44,141 nucleotides of DNA, taken from the NCBI GenBank assembly GCA_014730235.1, contig WJIO01000212.1, positions 1-44,141 of the forward strand. Reading direction: 5' to 3'. The translations under genes and the position numbers were made by a program. Numbering within the stretch: position 1 is the first letter of the stretch; each line of letters begins with the position of its first letter. Under the pieces are notes generated by a model, which had not been told where the DNA came from, searched no databases, and worked only from the letters and a program-made list of their open reading frames with translations. This document shows, one piece after another, positions 42,889 through 44,141 of the stretch. The DNA is from Candidatus Poribacteria bacterium. Its GTDB lineage: Bacteria > Poribacteria > DTPJ01 > WJIO01.

Positions 42889-43009
42889 ATAGTATTTATG
42901 TGTTTGTAAGGACACGACATGCCATGTCCTTACTACAAGACGAGAACCCTTATGAAATCTATATTTACCGTTTTGATATATGAAAAGTGCGAAAGTATAG
43001 TATTTATGT
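42889..43009. repeat. 13-bp direct repeat preceding two palindromes
   Basis: ATAGTATTTATGT occurs at 42889-42901 and 42997-43009, 108 bp apart. Each copy is followed within about 20 bp by a different palindrome (42906-42933 and 43026-43045), so the 282-bp gap between the RecQ-like gene and the TIM-barrel gene looks like a stepwise accumulation of related insertions. Confidence 0.55.
42906..42933. repeat. 28-bp palindromic repeat, second copy
   Basis: Arms GTAAGGACACGACA and TGCCATGTCCTTAC form a near-perfect palindrome of the same family as 35623-35650. Its right flank (TACAAGACGAGAACCC) matches the left flank of that copy when reverse-complemented, so the repeated unit extends beyond the palindrome. 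Confidence 0.7.
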
Positions 43010-43025
43010 AGTTTTGCGAAAGATC

Positions 43026-43045
43026 GGGCACGCGTCAGCGTGCCC
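43026..43045. repeat. 20-bp REP-like palindrome
   Basis: GGGCACGC and GCGTGCCC form perfect 8-base arms around GTCA. It is GC-rich against an AT-rich background and lies 53 bases after the TIM-barrel stop on the minus strand, so it could stabilise that mRNA's 3' end. Confidence 0.6.
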
Positions 43046-43098
43046 TTAAAAAACTTATGGCCATTGGTTTTATTTAAAAATTGCGGAAATATCAGATC

Positions 43099-43824
43099 TT
43101 ATATACAACCTGTTTCTTTAAGATAATTAACTGATTTTTCCAGGGCGGCAGCCATTTCGTCTTTGCTTGTGGACTCAAGCTCAAAGGTAAATGGGCCGTA
43201 AAAATCCAGTTCGTTGAGTATACGGAATACTTCTGGAAAATCCACAATTCCTTCGCCTAATGGTGGGAAATTGAAGGATTTTGGTTTTCCATCGGTGTCC
43301 TTTAGATGCACACTGGCAACGTATTTGGCAACCTTTTTAAGTTCCTCGACCGTATCAATATTCTCATTGTAGTAGTATATATTAGCTGTATCGAAATTCA
43401 GCCTGATATTAGGATGGTTTACACCTTCCATAGTCTGAAGGGCAACATCGCCGTTATGACATAGAATAGGGTGGGTTTCTATGGCGATGGTAACATCATG
43501 TCCAGCAGCTTTATCACCGATCTTCCTGAGTCTTTCGAATGTAACCTCTCTGGGAATTTTATCGCTGGCCTTTGCACTGACAAAGATAATCTTTGATCCC
43601 ATGTTGACAGCACCATTGAGAAGCGTATCAAAGTCATCAATACCTTTGTCATCAGTAACGTCTATTCCTCCGCTGATACTCAGGGCTTTTAGATCATATT
43701 TACTGAGTTCAGCTTTAAGCTTATCCACATTTTCAGGTTTTGGTGGGCCAATTTCTACACCCTTTATGCCTAGCTTTTGTAACGTTTCATAGCTGCCCGT
43801 TCGGGATGAAAGTATGTTTTTCAT
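43099..43824 (-). CDS. Sugar-phosphate isomerase/epimerase-like TIM barrel
   Basis: A 241-residue protein of the xylose-isomerase-like/AP-endonuclease-2 TIM-barrel superfamily. Strand-end residues typical of the divalent-metal site are visible: KGVEIGPP near the start, VTIAIETHPI, IRLNFDTANIYYY, VASVHLKDTDGKP and GPFTFELEST. Such enzymes isomerise or epimerise sugars and often work with Gfo/Idh/MocA dehydrogenases, one of which is at 34473. The length is slightly short for the family. GGAGG lies 9 bases before the ATG. Confidence 0.88.
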   Translation of the reverse strand: MKNILSSRTGSYETLQKLGIKGVEIGPPKPENVDKLKAELSKYDLKALSISGGIDVTDDKGIDDFDTLLNGAVNMGSKIIFVSAKASDKIPREVTFERLRKIGDKAAGHDVTIAIETHPILCHNGDVALQTMEGVNHPNIRLNFDTANIYYYNENIDTVEELKKVAKYVASVHLKDTDGKPKSFNFPPLGEGIVDFPEVFRILNELDFYGPFTFELESTSKDEMAAALEKSVNYLKETGCI

Positions 43825-43887
43825 CTGGAGATCCTCCTGGAGTGATTTTAGGAGTAACCGATTTATTGAATTATTAAAACCTGAGTG

Positions 43888-43916
43888 ATAATACTATGAA
43901 TTTTGTTTTAAATCAA
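43888..43916 (-). promoter_or_regulatory. Sigma70-type promoter for the TIM-barrel gene
   Basis: On the minus strand TTGATT (43911-43916) and TATTAT (43888-43893) are 17 bp apart, just after the stop of the upstream HTH gene. The leader would be about 57 bases. Confidence 0.6.
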
Positions 43917-43931
43917 GGCATTACTGAAATA

Positions 43932-44141
43932 TTACCGAAGTTCCAATTCAGTGATTTTGTTTCTTATATAATCGGGAAGCATACCACATTCTTCTGCCAG
44001 TTCTTTTACACTCATACGTTTATAATTTTCTTTCAGGAATTCCTCTTTTTTCTTGCTCCATTTTGTCTTACGTTTTCTTACAAGTCCCAGACGGCTGAGT
44101 TTTTTAGCCAAAGCAAGTTCAGTAATACCCAGTTTTTCGGC
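43932..44141 (-). CDS. Tandem helix-turn-helix protein, C-terminal part (runs off the window)
   Basis: The last 69 codons of a gene whose start lies beyond the window edge. It shows two HTH-like units of about 45 residues: the end of one (EKLGITELALAKKLSRLGLVRKR) and a complete one, WSKKKEEFLKENYKRMSVKELAEECG followed by YIRNKITELEL. The pattern of a tryptophan, an acidic helix and an ELAE..G..xxYIRNK recognition region resembles Myb/SANT-like or GcrA-like modules of bacterial and phage DNA-binding proteins. Basic residues are frequent. Target and partners are unknown. Confidence 0.65.
   Translation of the reverse strand, partial: AEKLGITELALAKKLSRLGLVRKRKTKWSKKKEEFLKENYKRMSVKELAEECGMLPDYIRNKITELELR

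Noticed and set aside
42889-43045. Possible CRISPR array in the palindrome-rich gap
   Set aside because: Only two copies of a 13-mer, with unlike palindromes and no regular spacers.

Overview
The window comes from a low-GC, diderm (Gram-negative type) bacterium. Three things point that way. MurE carries the DNPR motif of meso-diaminopimelate-adding enzymes. One gene ends in an outer-membrane beta-barrel, and several genes have lipoprotein signals. No phylum marker is present. The mix of a Gfo/Idh/MocA oxidoreductase, a sugar-phosphate isomerase-like TIM barrel, a sulfatase, HEAT/PDZ lipoproteins and abundant small palindromic repeats resembles uncultured lineages such as Poribacteria or nearby phyla, but this is only an inference. 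Many starts are GTG or TTG, and several sigma70-type promoters with 17-bp spacers can be read directly.

Positions 22-19889 (minus strand) hold a nearly complete division and cell wall (dcw) cluster. In transcription order it reads mraZ-rsmH-ftsL-ftsI-murE-murF-mraY-murD-ftsW-murG-murC-murB-ftsQ-ftsA-ftsZ, followed by a B12-binding-type radical SAM protein and an N-acetylmuramoyl-L-alanine amidase. Genes abut or overlap by a few bases. There is no ddl gene. A strong promoter and four TGGCAT/TGTCAT repeats at an exact 10-bp period lie upstream of mraZ, as expected for autoregulation by MraZ.

Positions 19890-21814 hold a divergent regulatory region with palindromes and a promoter set inside an inverted repeat. 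It is followed by a 104-residue membrane-anchored protein that probably starts at TTG, and by an EamA-type transporter.

Positions 21836-34226 (minus strand) hold argC-thiL, then, after a repeat element, an envelope-type gene run: a TPR lipoprotein, a CsgG/FlgO-like lipoprotein, a metalloprotease/beta-propeller/beta-barrel fusion, a UPF0182 membrane protein, a sulfatase, nadA and a TrxC-type thioredoxin.

Positions 34473-44141 are an accessory region. It holds a Gfo/Idh/MocA oxidoreductase, two unusual HEAT+PDZ lipoproteins, a GNAT acetyltransferase, a LolA-like lipoprotein, a RecQ-family protein whose helicase motifs are all eroded while its zinc-binding and RQC regions are kept, a sugar-phosphate isomerase-like TIM barrel and a truncated HTH protein. 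Palindromic elements sit in the gaps here. Two of them (32042-32184 and 39582-39793) are copies of one family with long imperfect terminal inverted repeats.

The most unusual items are the RecQ-like pseudohelicase, the protease-propeller-barrel fusion with its neighbours, the shuffled HEAT/PDZ lipoprotein pair, and the inverted-repeat elements, one of which seems to supply the start codon of a gene.
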